Below are positions 43,960 to 52,489 of a stretch of 64,000 bases of DNA, piece after piece; within the stretch, counting starts at the first letter, position 1, and every line of letters begins with the position of its first letter. The notes under the pieces were generated by a model. The model was not told the DNA's origin, made no database searches, and saw nothing but the letters and a program-made list of their open reading frames with translations. The stretch is taken from contig JAIUOC010000001.1 in NCBI GenBank assembly GCA_020161265.1, positions 806,001 through 870,000 on the forward strand, written 5' to 3'. The DNA comes from Chloroflexota bacterium. Its GTDB lineage: Bacteria; Chloroflexota; Chloroflexia; Chloroflexales; Herpetosiphonaceae. The translations under genes and the position numbers were made by a program.

Positions 43960-45669
43960 ATGGATTTAAATGAGTTTGAATCAGTACGTAAACTGCGCAA
44001 AACTGCGTTTAAATATTGCTGCGGGATTGCTTTTCTTTTGATGTTTCATCTTGTAATTTATGTTTTAATTTTTGACTATGTTTTGGAATACAGAACAATA
44101 GTTCTCGCATTTATTTATTTCTATATGTTTTATATGCATACAGATAAATATTTTATCAAGGGAGTTATTTTAGGATTCTCAGGATTCCTGTTTATTATAA
44201 TAGCTCCTGATAATGGATATGAATTAAATAAGGTTATTTCAAATTTTAATATAATATTTTTACTTCCATTAATTACTACTGGATTAATTAGTGGATCATC
44301 TGCAATGATTATCAATGGATTTATCGAAATACTATCTATATTTATATTATTCTTTATTTATCAAACCTCAATATCTTATGAAAATGTTTATAATATTTTA
44401 TTTTTAGCAATTGCTATTTTCCTACTCTGGTTGCTCGTGCGGGCGCTCGAAAATGCCCTGCGCCAATCGCTTCATCTCCAAGCCAATTTACAAAATTTGG
44501 TCGATGAGCGCACCGCTCAATTAGCCACCAGCGTGCAAGAAGCCAAATCGGCTCAGCGCATCGCCGAGCAAGCCAACCTACGTAAATCGCAATTTTTGGC
44601 CACCATGAGCCACGAATTGCGCACGCCACTCAATGCAATCATCAATATGACCGAGTTTATCGATTGGTTCGGGCCACTCAACAGCCAACAAAAAAGCTAC
44701 CAAGATCAAGTGCGTGGTGCTGGCGAACATCTCCTCCACCTGATTAACGACATTTTAGATCTCTCGAAGATCGAGGCTGGCCGCGTCGAATTGCAATTCG
44801 GCCAAGTCGATTGTGGTGATATCGCCCAAGAAGTTTTGGAAACTGTGCGACCGTTAGCCGAATCAAAGGGCTTACAGGTTGCCTATCATCATGCCGATGG
44901 CGCTGGTTTGGCATGGGCTGATAGTAAAGCGATTAAACAAATCGTCCTAAATTTGCTGTCGAATGCAATCAAATTTACCGAAACTGGTCAGATTCGCGTG
45001 GCACTGGAATTTTCAGCAACAACGGTCAATATTAGTGTACACGATACAGGGATTGGGATTGCGCTGGAACAACAGCAATTTATCTGGGAATCGTTTCGCC
45101 AAATTCAAAGCGCCGACGACCGCGAATACGAGGGAACTGGCTTAGGCATGAGTATCACCAAACAACTCGTCGATTTGCATGGCGGCGACATTACCGTCGA
45201 AAGCGAGCTGGGCCAAGGAACCCAATTTCAGGTGTGTCTGCCCACCAAAGCGGCGTGGGAGCAACGTCATAAAAAGTATGTCAAATCAACAAGCGATCAC
45301 GCCATCTTGGTGGTTGATGATAATCCCAACACGGTTGCTGAATTTGGCCAGCAACTCCAGGCGACCACGTGGAGCATCGTCAGTTGTTTGGATAGTCGCG
45401 AGGCGCTAGCGATCTATCAACAGGAACACCCAGTGATCGTGGTGTTGGATGCAACGTTGGCCTTTGTCAGCGCTCATAGCTTGATCGACGCAATCTTAGC
45501 GATCAATCCCGATCAGGCGATTTTGATCGTGGCTCCCACCAATGATTATAGCCTTGGCTTGGAAAGTTGGCCGCATATCAGCCGTCCATGGCCCCAACCA
45601 TTGGATTCGTTGCTAGACCAAACCCTTACGCAAGCCCAACAGCAGCAACAGCTCGCATCACAGCCCTAG
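43960..45669 (+). CDS. Hybrid sensor histidine kinase with C-terminal receiver domain
   Basis: 569 residues. Residues 1-157 form five or six membrane helices, coded by unusually A/T-rich DNA (to about 44430). A coiled coil (165-205) leads to HisKA with His218 in FLATMSHELRTPLNAIINMT, then the ATPase domain (ADSKAIKQIVLNLLSNAIKF, VHDTGIGIALEQQQFIWESF, GTGLGMSITKQLVDLHGGDI). A receiver-like domain (about 447-560) has AILVVDDNPN and VVLDATLA but lacks a clear Lys-Pro. ATG 43960 has AAGGAG 7 nt upstream. It is followed by two response regulators. Confidence 0.9.
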   Translation: MDLNEFESVRKLRKTAFKYCCGIAFLLMFHLVIYVLIFDYVLEYRTIVLAFIYFYMFYMHTDKYFIKGVILGFSGFLFIIIAPDNGYELNKVISNFNIIFLLPLITTGLISGSSAMIINGFIEILSIFILFFIYQTSISYENVYNILFLAIAIFLLWLLVRALENALRQSLHLQANLQNLVDERTAQLATSVQEAKSAQRIAEQANLRKSQFLATMSHELRTPLNAIINMTEFIDWFGPLNSQQKSYQDQVRGAGEHLLHLINDILDLSKIEAGRVELQFGQVDCGDIAQEVLETVRPLAESKGLQVAYHHADGAGLAWADSKAIKQIVLNLLSNAIKFTETGQIRVALEFSATTVNISVHDTGIGIALEQQQFIWESFRQIQSADDREYEGTGLGMSITKQLVDLHGGDITVESELGQGTQFQVCLPTKAAWEQRHKKYVKSTSDHAILVVDDNPNTVAEFGQQLQATTWSIVSCLDSREALAIYQQEHPVIVVLDATLAFVSAHSLIDAILAINPDQAILIVAPTNDYSLGLESWPHISRPWPQPLDSLLDQTLTQAQQQQQLASQP

Positions 45670-45701
45670 CCGATAGGAGAACTCACGTTTTAGGAGAAAG
45701 C

Positions 45702-46112
45702 ATGCTTACCACAACAACCCAAATCTCAGCAGGGGTGATTGAAGATAACCCGCAAAATCTAGAAATTGCACGGGTTTGTCTAATTCATCAACTGCATGCC
45801 CATTATCAAGGTGGCTGGCGTTCAGGCCAGAGTTTCTTTACATGGCACAGCGAACAACCCAGAATTGGCTTCGACCTTTTATTGTTGGATATTCACATGC
45901 CCAAGGAGAGTGGCATCAAACTCTATCAAGAGCTGCGTGAATTATTGCCAAAAACCAAAATTATTGCTTGGACAGCCGATGTTGTGCCGCAGCGGGTTGT
46001 CTTATACCAACAAGTTGGCTTTGATGGTATGATCGGTAAACCAATTAATACCAAACGTTTTCCATTACAAATCCAGCGGATTTTGGCTGGTGAAGCTGTC
46101 TGGGAGATTTAA
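45702..46112 (+). CDS. Single-domain response regulator
   Basis: 136 residues, a stand-alone receiver. Acidic pocket VIEDN (residues 13-16), phospho-Asp63 in LLLLDIHMPKESGIKLYQEL, and the Lys in GMIGKPINTKRF. No output domain, so it works as a phosphate shuttle or by protein contact, like Spo0F or CheY. ATG 45702 has TAGGAGAAAG upstream; the longer frame from 45567 overlaps the kinase gene. It lies 32 nt after the kinase gene and 5 nt before the next regulator. Confidence 0.88.
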   Translation: MLTTTTQISAGVIEDNPQNLEIARVCLIHQLHAHYQGGWRSGQSFFTWHSEQPRIGFDLLLLDIHMPKESGIKLYQELRELLPKTKIIAWTADVVPQRVVLYQQVGFDGMIGKPINTKRFPLQIQRILAGEAVWEI

Positions 46113-46117
46113 CCGTT

Positions 46118-46972
46118 ATGTTGGATAATGCCGAGCCAATTCTGCTGCTGGCTGAGGATGCCCAGACTGATGCCACGATTGTGCAGGTAATTGCCCAACG
46201 CTGTGGCTGGCAGGTTGTTTGGCTCAAAAGTCTCTTTGCAATGTGGCAATATTGTGTCAGCATGCTCGATCGTGAGCAACCGCCGCTCAATTGCGTAATT
46301 ATGCTCGATATGAAAATGCCTGATCCAGCGTATCGCAATTTAGAAGGCTCAGTTTTAGCAACCTGGCTAAGCCATGCCATGCACGAACAGCGCCTACAGC
46401 AAGCGCCAATTTTTGGGATGACGACCGATAAAACCTTGCATCGCGAGTGGGAAGCAAAAATTGCTGGCTGTTATCAATTGTTTGAAAAGCCTTTGCGGCC
46501 TGAACATTTTCAGCGTTTACAGCAAAGTTTAAATAATCCAACGCCGCCAGCAATCGACGGCGTTGATCAAATTGCCTGTGAGATTATTCGAAAACAACAT
46601 TTGGATATTATGCACACGGTGATTGCGGCGTATCAAAATCAAGCAGCACCAAGCGCAAGCACCGATTGGTCATTGGATGAACTACGAGTGCTGTTGAGCC
46701 ACCTCACCAATTCGATCTATTGCCCACGCCATTTGCAACAACAACGTGAGCAGATTCTAGAGCGAGCGGGTGGCTTGATGCAGCTTCAACGTTCAATCCG
46801 TGATTTTCTCACCAATCAACAACTCTCGACTTTCGAGCTAAAAATTCTCAATCGGATTTTGCAAGGCGTTTCGCAAGAGCGCATTGCGGCTCAAGAGGCG
46901 ATTGGTCGGCGCAAACTTGAGGCAACAATTGAGCATATTTTAGTGGCGTTCGGGCTTTTTCTCAGCAATTAA
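46118..46972 (+). CDS. Response regulator with C-terminal helix-turn-helix
   Basis: 284 residues. N-terminal receiver (ILLLAEDAQTDATIVQVIAQ, phospho-Asp in VIMLDMKMPDPA, FEKPLRPEHF with Lys). The middle is helical (residues 150-225). The end, LSTFELKILNRILQGVSQER followed by IAAQEAIGRRKLEATIEHIL, follows the pattern of a LuxR/GerE-type HTH. It is the likely DNA-binding output of the kinase-receiver pathway encoded by the two upstream genes. Targets unknown. Confidence 0.8.
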   Translation: MLDNAEPILLLAEDAQTDATIVQVIAQRCGWQVVWLKSLFAMWQYCVSMLDREQPPLNCVIMLDMKMPDPAYRNLEGSVLATWLSHAMHEQRLQQAPIFGMTTDKTLHREWEAKIAGCYQLFEKPLRPEHFQRLQQSLNNPTPPAIDGVDQIACEIIRKQHLDIMHTVIAAYQNQAAPSASTDWSLDELRVLLSHLTNSIYCPRHLQQQREQILERAGGLMQLQRSIRDFLTNQQLSTFELKILNRILQGVSQERIAAQEAIGRRKLEATIEHILVAFGLFLSN

Positions 46973-46973
46973 T

Positions 46974-47012
46974 CCCCCCAAATGTACAATATACATCCAT
47001 TTGGGGGCTTTA
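46974..47012 (+). terminator. Intrinsic terminator after the two-component operon
   Basis: CCCCCAAATG (46975-46984) pairs with CATTTGGGGG (46998-47007), with a 13-nt loop, then CTTTAT. It lies directly after the stop of the last regulator. Confidence 0.8.
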
Positions 47013-47089
47013 TACTAACAATTGAGCGATGAATAGGGGTTCTTTCAACGAAATCAGAAAGAACACACTCCACCGATGTGGAAACATAT

Positions 47090-47126
47090 AGCGTAGCCAT
47101 CCTAAAGGGTTTAGGGTCGCTACGCT
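47090..47126 (-). terminator. Two-part hairpin after the LRR gene
   Basis: AGCGTAGC (47090-47097) pairs with 47119-47126, and inside it CCTAAA (47101-47106) pairs with TTTAGG (47110-47115). It is 9 nt beyond the LRR stop on the minus strand and lacks a strong T-run. Confidence 0.5.
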
Positions 47127-47134
47127 GTTGGTTT

Positions 47135-48661
47135 TTAACGATCAGTTTGTGGAAAATGGCGATCAAGCCAATCTAAATTGCCATGCGGATATAATTCATC
47201 ATCTTCACGCTCTATAATATGGTGACAAGAGCGAAATTTGGCTTCGGCAGCTCGTGCTTGAATCGCCAATGGTGGTTTTTGACCATAAGGATACGATTTC
47301 AGCTCCCGTAATGCTGGTAAGCTTGCTAGCCAACTAAGATGGCTTGGATCTTCAAGATGCAGATGCAGCGAATGCAACTTGGTTAATTGCAATAGACTGC
47401 GCGGAACATGCTCAAGCCGTGTATTGTAAATTGACAAATCTTGGAGTTCGCGCAATTGACCAATCCGCTCGTCAAGCAACGTCCAATCCGGCGATTGCAA
47501 ATCAAGTCCTTGCAATTGCTCAAGCTGCCAAAACCATGTCGGAATATATTGGTTAGAAAAGTCACCATCGAGCCAGAGATAGCGTAAACTCTTGAGCCAT
47601 TCAGGCGTAGTGGGCATTGCCAGTAAATGGAAATCCTTGCAACGCAACCAGTCTAAATTTCGACACTTCTCTAAATTCCCAACCTGCTTAACGTTTGCCA
47701 TTTGCAGATCAAGGCTTTTGAGGCTTGAGAGCGCTTGATCAGTTAACGTTAGCGCATCTAAGCGAGATTCTGATAAGTTGATAAATTCGCATGGGCCATT
47801 GACCACCAATTCAGCATTGGCAAAGTTGTTTCCACTAAGATCGAGCCAGCGTACTTGTGGGTTAGCTTGAATGGACTGGGGAATAGAACTTATGTTGCAA
47901 TGACGCAGCGAAACTGCCGCAAGATTGGGAGGCAAATATAACTCACGCCCAGCACAATCGCTGTAAAACAAATTCAAATCACGAAGACTGCTTAGTTCTG
48001 CGAACCATGGTGGGATATGCAACTGCTTATGTTGCGAGAAATCCAGCGATTCCAATGGATGATTCAACAACTCAATCGGGAATGTTGTAAGTTCACTCTC
48101 ACAAAGATTCAAACCACGTAAGCGGGTAGCAGGCAACAGGCTAAAATCGCGAATTGGGCTTTCAGACAGATCAAGGTATTCGATGGTAGTATCGGCAATC
48201 AGGCGGGGAATACTCTGAAAATGATTACTGCCTAGCGAAAGTTGTTTGAGTTTCGGCATGCGGCTAACGACCGCTGGCAACTCAGTCAGTTCATTGGAAC
48301 TTAGATCAAGGAATTCAATTGAGCTTTGGTCAAAATTGGCTGGTAGTTGGACGTTTGGGCAACCAGCAAGTGATAATTGAACAAGCGGCAATTCAATCAA
48401 CCAATCGGGCAATTGGCGCAAATCATTGTACATGAGAGTCAGAATATTGAGCGGTAGCTGGCGCAATGCGCTAGGAACTTCGGTTAACTCACACTCAATC
48501 AAGCTAAGTATGCGTAAGCTATGACATTGGCCCAACATTGCTTGAAGCTCAGGGCTTGAGCCTAACGGACAAAAATTTAGCGATAAACCTGTCCATTGTT
48601 GATCGCGAGCCGTTGCCAAAACTAATGGCCAATCTTCAATCTGGGGAAAATGTTCACTCAT
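47135..48661 (-). CDS. Leucine-rich repeat protein
   Basis: 508 residues. More than fifteen LRR units of about 23 residues are visible, such as LRQLPLNILTLMYNDLRQLP, SIEFLDLSSNELTELPAVVS and LKQLSLGSNHFQSIPRLIAD. No signal peptide, no membrane helix and no ROC/COR or kinase domain, so it is an intracellular LRR scaffold; partners unknown. The RBS is GGGAAGG before ATG 48661. It lies 65 nt downstream of the ABC exporter on the same strand, with a small hairpin (CGCCCCG/CGGGGCG) between. Confidence 0.88.
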   Translation of the reverse strand: MSEHFPQIEDWPLVLATARDQQWTGLSLNFCPLGSSPELQAMLGQCHSLRILSLIECELTEVPSALRQLPLNILTLMYNDLRQLPDWLIELPLVQLSLAGCPNVQLPANFDQSSIEFLDLSSNELTELPAVVSRMPKLKQLSLGSNHFQSIPRLIADTTIEYLDLSESPIRDFSLLPATRLRGLNLCESELTTFPIELLNHPLESLDFSQHKQLHIPPWFAELSSLRDLNLFYSDCAGRELYLPPNLAAVSLRHCNISSIPQSIQANPQVRWLDLSGNNFANAELVVNGPCEFINLSESRLDALTLTDQALSSLKSLDLQMANVKQVGNLEKCRNLDWLRCKDFHLLAMPTTPEWLKSLRYLWLDGDFSNQYIPTWFWQLEQLQGLDLQSPDWTLLDERIGQLRELQDLSIYNTRLEHVPRSLLQLTKLHSLHLHLEDPSHLSWLASLPALRELKSYPYGQKPPLAIQARAAEAKFRSCHHIIEREDDELYPHGNLDWLDRHFPQTDR

Positions 48662-48726
48662 AATCCTTCCCTCATTTAATATGTGCGCCCCGCAATTGGT
48701 TTAATTACGGGGCGCAGGGCGATTTT

Positions 48727-50517
48727 TTAGGCTTGCAAGGCTTGCAACTGGGCGTAGGCTCCGTGTTGCGCAATTAAGGCTTGATGGCTGCCAACCTCAA
48801 CAATTTGGCCATGCTCAATCACGACAATCCGATCAGCGTTACGCACGGTCGAAAGGCGGTGAGCCACCACGAAGGTAGTGCGGCCTTGCATCAAGCGTTC
48901 TAAGGCCTCTTGAATTAAGCCTTCCGAGATGCTATCGAGCGCCGACGTTGCTTCATCCAAAATCAAAACCCGTGGGTTACGAATCAAGGCCCGTGCAATT
49001 GCCAAGCGCTGACGTTGCCCACCCGAAAGCCGCGTGCCACGCTCGCCAATGATTGTATCGAGGCCATCGGGCATGTCGAGCACAAACTCCAAGGCATTGG
49101 CATCGCGCAAGGCTTGCTCAATCGTCGCTTCACTCACATCATTCAAACCATAACAAATATTGTCGCGCACCGAACCATCGAAGAGCAAGGTTTCTTGCGA
49201 AACGACCGAGATATGGCGGCGATAGCTGCGCAAATCAATTGTTTGTAGATCATGGCCATCAAGCAAAATGCTGCCAGCGCTGGGTTGCAAAAAGCCAATT
49301 ACCAAATTAAGCAAGGTCGATTTACCCGAACCCGACGGCCCAACGAAGGCAATTGTTTCGCCTGGCTGCACTTCCAACGTCAGATCGTAGAGCGATGAAC
49401 GTTGGGTATCAGGGTAGCTGAAATGCACATTGTTAAATTGAAAATGCCCAGCGACTTGATTGAGGCGTTGTTTGCCTTCGTTATCCTCAATATCATCGTT
49501 ATCCAGAATTTCGCTGACCGATTGGACCGATTCCAAGCCTTTGCTAATTTGGGGTGCAAGGTTGGCTAATTCCATCACTGCGCCAGTCAAAATTGAGAAA
49601 TAGCTGGTCATCAAAACCACATCGCCCACAGCCAAGGGCAAAAATTGGGTGTAGCAAGCCCAAGCAGCAACAACTAAACACAAGCCATTGAACAAGTTGA
49701 AGCTGACCCATGAAGCCGCCCCAAACAGCGAATTGACCGCATCGAGACGTAACCCAGCATGTTGAAATTGCACCAAGCGCCGATCAAGTTTGCGCATTTC
49801 TTCTTCTTCGGCAGCATGAGCACGAGTGATTGGAATGAGCTGAATCATTTCGCTCAAGCGTGCCGCCAAACGCTCAACTTGATGGCGAAAAGCGCTATTG
49901 CTCGATTGAATTGGATTACGGGTGGTGCGCAACACAATTGCTGCGAGCGGCACGGTTGCTACAAAAAAGACTAAAAACCATGGCGAACGAAAAGCCACCA
50001 CAATAATTGCTGCTAGCAAATTTAAAATTGCCGCAGGGAAACTCTGAAACACATTGCGGGTTAATTGCTCGATAATTTCCACATCGCGCAGCACCTTGGC
50101 CTGCAACACTCCGCTGCTACGTTGATTGTAAAAACCAATTGAAATTAATTGCAACTGCTGAGCCAACATCGAACGCAATTTGCTTTCCATACGCCGAATT
50201 GCGCGACTCAGCAAGCGAATATACACATACTGAGTTGGAACATTTTGCAATAACACAATTAACAATAAAAATCCATCAAACCATAAACGTCCAAGCCCGA
50301 TCTGGCCTTGACTGGCAATAATATTAATAATGTCGGCAGTAATCAGCGGCATAATCCAAACTGGACTATGTTTGACAATATAAATCAGGCTAGCCAGCGC
50401 TAATTTGCCCCAATCCTCACGATATAAGGTTAATAGAAGGCGCATGGGGTTTTGAGCAGTTGATTTGGCAGCGGCAGATGAACGGCGGGCGGCAAGAGAT
50501 TGATTGGTCATCGGCAT
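48727..50517 (-). CDS. ABC exporter, fused membrane and ATPase domains
   Basis: 596 residues. Membrane domain (about 25-330, six helices) followed by an ATPase: Walker A VGPSGSGKSTLLNLVIGF, signature LSGGQRQRLAIARALIRN, Walker B VLILDEATSALD, switch VAHRLSTV. A half-size exporter that must form a dimer. Substrate (lipid, drug or peptide) unknown. It has no C39 peptidase, unlike the exporter at 52479. Divergent from the peptide cluster, about 900 nt away. ATG 50517 has TAGGG 7 nt upstream; an alternative start is at 50511. Confidence 0.92.
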   Translation of the reverse strand: MPMTNQSLAARRSSAAAKSTAQNPMRLLLTLYREDWGKLALASLIYIVKHSPVWIMPLITADIINIIASQGQIGLGRLWFDGFLLLIVLLQNVPTQYVYIRLLSRAIRRMESKLRSMLAQQLQLISIGFYNQRSSGVLQAKVLRDVEIIEQLTRNVFQSFPAAILNLLAAIIVVAFRSPWFLVFFVATVPLAAIVLRTTRNPIQSSNSAFRHQVERLAARLSEMIQLIPITRAHAAEEEEMRKLDRRLVQFQHAGLRLDAVNSLFGAASWVSFNLFNGLCLVVAAWACYTQFLPLAVGDVVLMTSYFSILTGAVMELANLAPQISKGLESVQSVSEILDNDDIEDNEGKQRLNQVAGHFQFNNVHFSYPDTQRSSLYDLTLEVQPGETIAFVGPSGSGKSTLLNLVIGFLQPSAGSILLDGHDLQTIDLRSYRRHISVVSQETLLFDGSVRDNICYGLNDVSEATIEQALRDANALEFVLDMPDGLDTIIGERGTRLSGGQRQRLAIARALIRNPRVLILDEATSALDSISEGLIQEALERLMQGRTTFVVAHRLSTVRNADRIVVIEHGQIVEVGSHQALIAQHGAYAQLQALQA

Positions 50518-50830
50518 AGCGATACCCTACGTTTGCAAAACAATGATCGGCGCGACATTGCGTAACCCTAGTCTACCGCATATGTAAAAATTCGCATAGC
50601 ACCGAACTTTGGCGGCCATGATCAGGTTTTTAGCCACCATCAGCGCGACCAAAATAGATTAACGTTGGTAGCTTAACCAGCTAGCCTCATGATAAATAGC
50701 TTAATATTCATGATTGATCGGTTTAAGTAACCATTTTTTAATGCTTTATTTACCAAAGTTCCTTAAAGTAGCTAAAAAAAGATTAAAAACCTGCTCTACT
50801 ATTAGGATATGTCGTTTTTTTGATAAAAAG
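50518..50830 (+). other. Intergenic region upstream of the RiPP operon promoter
   Basis: No gene seen. It becomes strongly A/T-rich from about 50690 to 50830, like an UP-element region before the promoter at 50831. It must also hold the promoter of the exporter gene on the minus strand; no clear boxes were found. Confidence 0.4.
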
Positions 50831-50859
50831 TTGACATTATTACAAGTTCTTGTTATGAT
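50831..50859 (+). promoter_or_regulatory. Strong promoter of the ATP-grasp/exporter operon
   Basis: TTGACA at 50831-50836, 17-nt spacer, TATGAT at 50854-50859; one mismatch to the consensus -10. It is preceded by A/T-rich DNA. Transcription would start near 50866, giving a 5' leader of about 565 nt. Confidence 0.8.
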
Positions 50860-50865
50860 GCCCCC

Positions 50866-51430
50866 CATACCGTAGTCCTACCTACTTCCTAGTCCCCTAC
50901 ACGGTAATCCCAACTCAATTGTGGCAAATAAACCATCGTAACCTTGTGGGCACTTCCATAAGTTGCATTTGCTTTGCCAAAAGCGATATTTGGTTGTCAC
51001 AAGCGAAAAATCACCTGATCGATATATTTAGGAATCAGTCAGCGCTCCCTCATCCACATTCCTAAATCGAGCAGTAAACCCTTGGCAAATCTTGCCAAAT
51101 CACACAACCCTTAATCAATAAATCGGATGGATGTTCGGCTAGGTGTCTCGTTAAATTATCTGAATTGGCATTCGTTCAGATGCATTTAATCAAGTCATTA
51201 CTGATCGTTTAAGGCGTTAATCAAAGCTTGATTAACGTTATTTGTAGCTATTCATTGCAATAGCTTGAACTGCATGCTCAATGGGTATGCAGAGTAGTTA
51301 AGTTTGGCCAAAATTTAGCCATAAGCTAAATTAAGTTCCAGCAGCCAGCTTAACGAAGCTTTGCTATACCCAAAATACTGCATTCTCTCAAAAAATTCAT
51401 GTGGCGCTACAATTTAGGAAGGAGTCATCA
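50866..51430 (+). other. Long structured 5' leader of the RiPP operon
   Basis: No ORF with a good ribosome site. Inverted repeats in order: TACCGT/ACGGTA with GTAG/CTAC (50868-50906); TTTAGGAAT/ATTCCTAAA (51027-51035 and 51058-51066); TTGGCAA/TTGCCAA (51082-51098); CGTTAATCAA/TTGATTAACG (51215-51237), followed by TTATTTG. The last could act as an attenuator. No known riboswitch recognised. Confidence 0.5.
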
Positions 51431-52489
51431 GTGATCTTAATCATCACCAAACTTTTAACCGATACGACTGTGGTTAGTGTCCGTGAGCTTTTAGAAGCCC
51501 AAGGTCAAGAGGTTGTGGTCTTAAGCCAAGAGGTTATGGAACAAAATGCCTCATTACGGATCAATCAGAGCGCCGATGGTCAAGCTCAAGCAATTTTACG
51601 CTTAGCTGAGCGCGAAATAAACTTTGCTACCGATGTTAGTGCCGCATGGATTTGGCGCAGCTGGCGGCCAGAGCCACTGCTTGAGCGCTATCAGCAACTA
51701 GTTAAACAAGCCGATGAATGGAATTTCTTTTCCAATGAATGGGGCGCATTATATAAAGGTATTGTTTTAGCCCTCAAATGTCATAATATTTTCTGCGTCA
51801 ATCCACCACCGTTTCATGAAGCATTCGAAGAAAAATGCGGCCAATTATGGACAGCCGCTGATGTTGGCTTTAAAATTCCAGATACATTATTTACAGCGCA
51901 TCTGCCATATGCCCAAGATTTTTATGAGCAACATGCTGAATCAATTATTTATAAGCCATTCCGTCCATTCTTCAAGATGATTCCACCAAAAGATGAAGAA
52001 CCAAGCAAAATTGCCAAATTATTGACTAATCGGGTTTCTAAGCAACACTTTACTAATGCTCAAAATGCGATTCCGACCCCTGGTATTTTCCAACCCTACG
52101 TTGAAAAAGCCTTTGAATTACGAATTGTCGTCGTTGGCCGCGAAATTTTTAGTTGTGCAATTCATTCACAAAGCAGCGAACGTGCTCGCGAAGACTGGCG
52201 ACGCTACGATATTCCCAACACTCCACATCAAATCTATGCATTACCCGACGATTTGGCCGCCAAAGTTCGCACCTATATGGATCGGCTCCAGCTGGTGTTT
52301 GGCAGCATCGATATGATTGTCACCCCCGAAGGCGAGCATATTTTCCTCGAAATCAATCCCAATGGCCAATTCGATTGGATTGATCGCCTGACGGGCATGC
52401 CAATTTATGAACATTTTGCAGCAATGTTACAAGCTGCCAGCATTGATTATCCAATTCCGTTGGCTCAGGAGGCTGTTAATGCTCAGTAA
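51431..52489 (+). CDS. ATP-grasp ligase of graspetide-macrocyclase type
   Basis: 352 residues. The start is GTG 51431, 6 nt after AGGAAGGAG. The N-terminal pre-ATP-grasp part (VILIITKLLTDTTVVSVREL) is followed by NEWGALYKGIVLALKCHNIF, the ATP-binding YKPFRPFFKMIPP, FQPYVEKAFELRIVVVGREI, a DWRRYDIPN block and the metal-binding end GSIDMIVTPEGEHIFLEINP with NGQFDW. This layout is that of MdnB/MdnC/PsnB-like enzymes that form ester or amide bonds between Ser/Thr/Lys and Asp/Glu of a precursor peptide. Its 3' end overlaps the C39 exporter by 11 nt, and six precursor genes follow. Function in peptide cyclisation is inferred from family and context. Confidence 0.88.
   Translation: MILIITKLLTDTTVVSVRELLEAQGQEVVVLSQEVMEQNASLRINQSADGQAQAILRLAEREINFATDVSAAWIWRSWRPEPLLERYQQLVKQADEWNFFSNEWGALYKGIVLALKCHNIFCVNPPPFHEAFEEKCGQLWTAADVGFKIPDTLFTAHLPYAQDFYEQHAESIIYKPFRPFFKMIPPKDEEPSKIAKLLTNRVSKQHFTNAQNAIPTPGIFQPYVEKAFELRIVVVGREIFSCAIHSQSSERAREDWRRYDIPNTPHQIYALPDDLAAKVRTYMDRLQLVFGSIDMIVTPEGEHIFLEINPNGQFDWIDRLTGMPIYEHFAAMLQAASIDYPIPLAQEAVNAQ

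Noticed and set aside
45567-45701. N-terminal extension of the single-domain response regulator
   Set aside because: It lies inside the end of the kinase gene; the ATG at 45702 has a clear TAGGAGAAAG site and gives a normal receiver start.
48662-48726. CGCCCCG/CGGGGCG inverted repeat between exporter and LRR genes as a terminator
   Set aside because: The loop is 15 nt and no T-run follows on the minus strand, so a terminator is not well supported.
51132-51194. 20-codon ORF starting MDVRLGVSLNYL in the RiPP leader
   Set aside because: Ribosome site is weak, it overlaps no control element and shows no Cys- or regulatory-codon pattern, so a leader peptide is not supported.
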